A DNA stretch of 64,000 nt from Io17-Chloro-G2 sp963663135 (lineage in GTDB: Bacteria; Chloroflexota; Dehalococcoidia; Lucifugimonadales; UBA3495): the NCBI GenBank assembly GCA_963663135.2, contig CAXXRM010000005.1:496001-560000 (forward strand), read 5' to 3'. Both the position numbers and the translations under genes were made by a program. Positions 61,782-64,000 of this stretch are shown one piece after another. A model generated the notes under the pieces. The model did not search any database and was not told the origin of the DNA. It saw nothing but the letters and a program-made list of their open reading frames with translations. Numbering within the stretch: position 1 is the stretch's first letter; each line of letters begins with the position of its first letter.

Positions 61782-63470
61782 CTACTCACCACCAAAGATC
61801 GCCGTGTCCGGGTTGAAAGCATACCACCCAAACCAGTAGGCCACGCGCGCGGGCAGCCGGGCCAGCCGCTGCGTGGGATCGGCTTCATTCACCAGAGCGT
61901 CCTCTTCCTGGAGCCAGCGATTGCCGGCGGCGTCGACGACCACGGGCAGTTCACCGGGTGGCGGGTCTTCGATTTCGAACAACTCCTGGAACTCCCGGCC
62001 GTCCCTGCGGTAGGCGCGGCTGCCCACCTCGCCCTCGGTGGTGAGAATCACCAGGGATTGCCCACCGACGGCATCGTTGACCACCGGCTGGGACCGCAAG
62101 ACTTCCAATGGGTACGCTTTGGCCTCGCCTCCCAGATCCAGACCCAGGACCTGGGACTTGGCCGGCAGAGCGCCGCTTTGCTGCCACACCGGGAACATGG
62201 TGTCGGGCTGGGCGCGGTAGTCGTAGTAGAAAGAGTGAACTTCATACTCCGGGGGGTAGAAACTCTCGGGATAGACGCCGGTGATAATGTCGAGGACGGT
62301 GGTGTCGGGGTGTTCGGCGACCCACTGACCCCAGGTGGTGACGGTCGACGGGAGAATTTTCAGCTTTAATCCGCTCTCCGCGAGACGGCCGATCACGGGC
62401 TCACCCCTGAACTGTATCCAGAGGCTGTCGGTGCCCCGGTCGTACATCAACTTGTTGCTCCGGTAAAGCAGGCCAGAGGTCCCGAACTCGGTTGTTTTGC
62501 CGTCGATCTTTGTGGAATACACGATTCCCGAGCCGCACAGAGTTCAATACGCCAGGGCAAATGGGACGCCGCCGACCACGTCGTTGGCCATTTCGTGGGG
62601 GTTCATCACCCGCAGGGGGTAGGCGCGGTGTTCCCCGTTGAAAGACACTCCGAAGACCCTATCGGTGGGGTTCAGGTAGAAGGCCTGGTCCGCCGGGAGC
62701 ACCGGGGGATTGTCCAGCGAGGGGATTCCGTCCTTGGGCACCCCGCCCCAGACCACCTCCTCCAGCCGGATACGGGCGGGTATATGCGGGTAGAGCAACG
62801 CGCCCATGTCTTCATCGGTCCTCTCGAACAGGCGGCCTTTCCATCCGGAGTACCCATCAACAGCCTCGACCTGGGGATTCTCTCCCAGCCAGATGACCCA
62901 CCAGTCCCATTGCAGGTGGTGGGGTTTGACCGTCGCTGATTCGGAGCTATCGGTAAGTTTGACCAGGGCCGCGGCCAATTGCGACCGCGTCTCCCCGGAC
63001 CAGCTGAATCGCATCAGGTCCACCAGCACGGGGGCGAATCTAACGTTGCCGCTATCGCCCATTTCAAGGACTGCCTGGGTAAATGCTTCCCCGGGTTGGA
63101 GGGAGCGGTCTATCAAGCGGGCTTCTTCCAAGCGGAGTTCTGGCAAGCGGATTTCTGGCAGACCCGCGTCCAGCGTTGGACCAAGCTGGGTTGTGGGTGT
63201 TTCCCCGCCGATCTCCAGGGTTGGACCAGTTTTTGTGATGGGTGTTTCCCGGTGGGTAGCGCCGGTGGGTTCCTGGTCGATCGCAGGGGCGTCCGGCTCG
63301 GGACTGGAGCAGGCCAGGAAAACCAGGCCAAGGGCGACTACAAGGGAAACCATGATGATGCGGTTGAACGTTAGCGTTGTGCGCCGCGCCGATTTGCTCG
63401 CAGTGGCGTTTGTATTGTTATCCGAAAGGTTTGACACTTTAATAAGCCCAATAATACACTCGAAACTCAA
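61782..63470 (-). CDS. DUF3179 lipoprotein with in-frame UGA at the C-x-x-C motif (candidate selenoprotein)
   Basis: Two open parts, 62544-63470 and 61782-62543, are in the same frame and separated only by TGA (62546-62544), codon 309 of 562. Upstream: lipoprotein signal with LGLVFLACSS (Cys54), then VFGVSFNGEHRAYPLRVMNP and ANDVVGGVPFALAY. Downstream: TLCGSGIVYSTKIDG and TEFGTSGLLYRSNKLMYDRG. The paralogue at 51918 reads VIVTFCPLCNSAIVFDRR here, so UGA replaces the first Cys of C-x-x-C; the second (Cys312) is kept. Translation as selenocysteine would give U-T-L-C. A SECIS-like hairpin follows. A nonsense mutation or base error is the alternative. The start is unsure: TTG at 63470 or GTG at 63437. 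Confidence 0.7.
62508..62546 (-). promoter_or_regulatory. Candidate bacterial SECIS hairpin after the UGA
   Basis: On the minus strand, 15 bases after the UGA, GGAAU (62528-62524) pairs perfectly with AUUCC (62518-62514) around the loop CGUGU. The loop starts 20 bases after the UGA and has G as second base, as the published bacterial SECIS consensus asks. A lower stem CUCUGU / ACAAAG pairs five of six bases. Folding was done by eye; a short 5-bp stem can arise by chance. Confidence 0.45.
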
Positions 63471-63570
63471 GCACGGTCGGCCCCGTTTTCGCGGCTTCCG
63501 TTTTCGCGTCTACGCCTGGGCCGGGCAATTGGGTTGCAATCCTGGCAGCGCGGCCCATGTTGGGGGAAGT

Positions 63571-64000
63571 ATGGACAGACTCAAGGACCGGGTAATCATA
63601 GTCACCGGCGGGGCCCACGGCATTGGACGCGCCTACTGCCGCGGGCTGGCCGCGGAAGGCGCCAAGGTGGTGGTGGCCGACCTGGACTTTGGGGCGGCCG
63701 AGGCGGTGGTCCGCAGCCTGGGCGAGTCGGGAGGCGACGCGCTGGCGGTGAGGGCCGACGTGTCCCAAGCGGAGGACGTTGACGCGATGGCCCAGGCGGC
63801 AGCGGACCGGTTTGGGAGCGTGGACGGACTGATCAACAACGCGGCCGTGTTCCAGGTTCCGGCCATGTCCCGGGTCCCCTTCGAGCAGATTCCGATCGAC
63901 GAATGGGACCGGTTGATAGCGGTAAACCTGAGGGGTGTTTTCCTGGGCTGCCGGGCGGTAGTTCCCTACATGAAGGCTCAAGGACGGGGCAAGATTATTA
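63571..64000 (+). CDS. Short-chain dehydrogenase/reductase, N-terminal part
   Basis: An open frame from the ATG at 63571, after GGGGGAAGT, to the right edge (143 residues seen). It reads MDRLKDRVIIVTGGAHGIGR, with the TGxxxGIG cofactor motif, then VVVADLDFG (Asp, suggesting NAD preference), NNAAVFQVP near 90 and AVNLRGVFLGCRAVVPYMKA near 115-135, all in the expected order for a classical SDR. The catalytic Ser/Tyr/Lys lie beyond the window. It is divergent from the DUF3179 gene. Confidence 0.88.
   Translation, partial: MDRLKDRVIIVTGGAHGIGRAYCRGLAAEGAKVVVADLDFGAAEAVVRSLGESGGDALAVRADVSQAEDVDAMAQAAADRFGSVDGLINNAAVFQVPAMSRVPFEQIPIDEWDRLIAVNLRGVFLGCRAVVPYMKAQGRGKII

Noticed and set aside
1..64000. 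tRNA, rRNA, transposase or integrase genes
   Set aside because: None was recognised on either strand; no insertion sequence ends were seen around the repeats.

Overview
The window looks like part of a chromosome of a Chloroflexota bacterium, most likely of the SAR202 / Dehalococcoidia type. This is inferred from gene content, not from a marker gene: no rRNA or tRNA gene was found. The clues are GC-rich DNA, many paralogous Rieske oxygenases, Bug/TctC and peptide-type solute-binding lipoproteins with the cysteine at a lipobox, and a CDC48-type AAA ATPase.

Layout. 1-2212: end of a peptide-type ABC importer (solute-binding lipoprotein and a truncated permease, minus strand). 2740-7430: two bicupin enzymes and a two-ring AAA ATPase. 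7860-14741: a tripartite tricarboxylate transporter (TTT) cluster with one TctC-type binding lipoprotein followed by two fused TctA-TctB membrane proteins and an anchored hypothetical protein. 15028-19697 (minus): two tandem Rieske alpha subunits, one beta subunit, a 97-residue protein and a zinc alcohol dehydrogenase. 20242-26677: quinone-oxidoreductase-like protein, VOC protein, amidohydrolase, a LigB-like extradiol dioxygenase and two 4,5-dihydroxyphthalate-decarboxylase-like proteins. 26774-38130 (minus): four closely related solute-binding lipoproteins with two DppB-type and one DppC-type permease. 38475-49434: Gfo/Idh/MocA dehydrogenase, PQQ-like propeller protein, three Pht3-like Rieske oxygenases, a heme-oxygenase-fold (PqqC/TenA-like) protein and LarE. 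49493-64000: SDR, CcdA followed by a DUF3179 lipoprotein, RidA, another Rieske oxygenase, isochorismatase, a frameshifted gene flanked by dispersed repeats, ankyrin lipoprotein, exonuclease III, class II aldolase, a second DUF3179 gene with an in-frame UGA, and the start of an SDR.

How the genes may work together. The set resembles a phthalate-type aromatic acid route spread over several transcription units: uptake (TTT and ABC binding proteins), ring dihydroxylation (Pht3-like oxygenases), dihydrodiol dehydrogenation (a Gfo/Idh/MocA enzyme, the family of Pht4), decarboxylation (Pht5-like proteins, possibly the class II aldolase) and extradiol ring cleavage (LigB-like). Actual substrates cannot be read from the sequence.

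The most unusual observation is the DUF3179 gene at 61782-63470. Its reading frame is interrupted only by a UGA exactly where the paralogue at 51918-53360 has the first cysteine of its C-x-x-C motif. A hairpin downstream of the UGA fits the bacterial SECIS consensus, so this may be a selenoprotein of a family I do not know to contain any; a nonsense mutation is the alternative. Other notable points are an AAA ATPase whose second Walker B motif has glutamine in place of the catalytic glutamate, a 19-bp minisatellite in a divergent promoter region, and a three-copy dispersed repeat.
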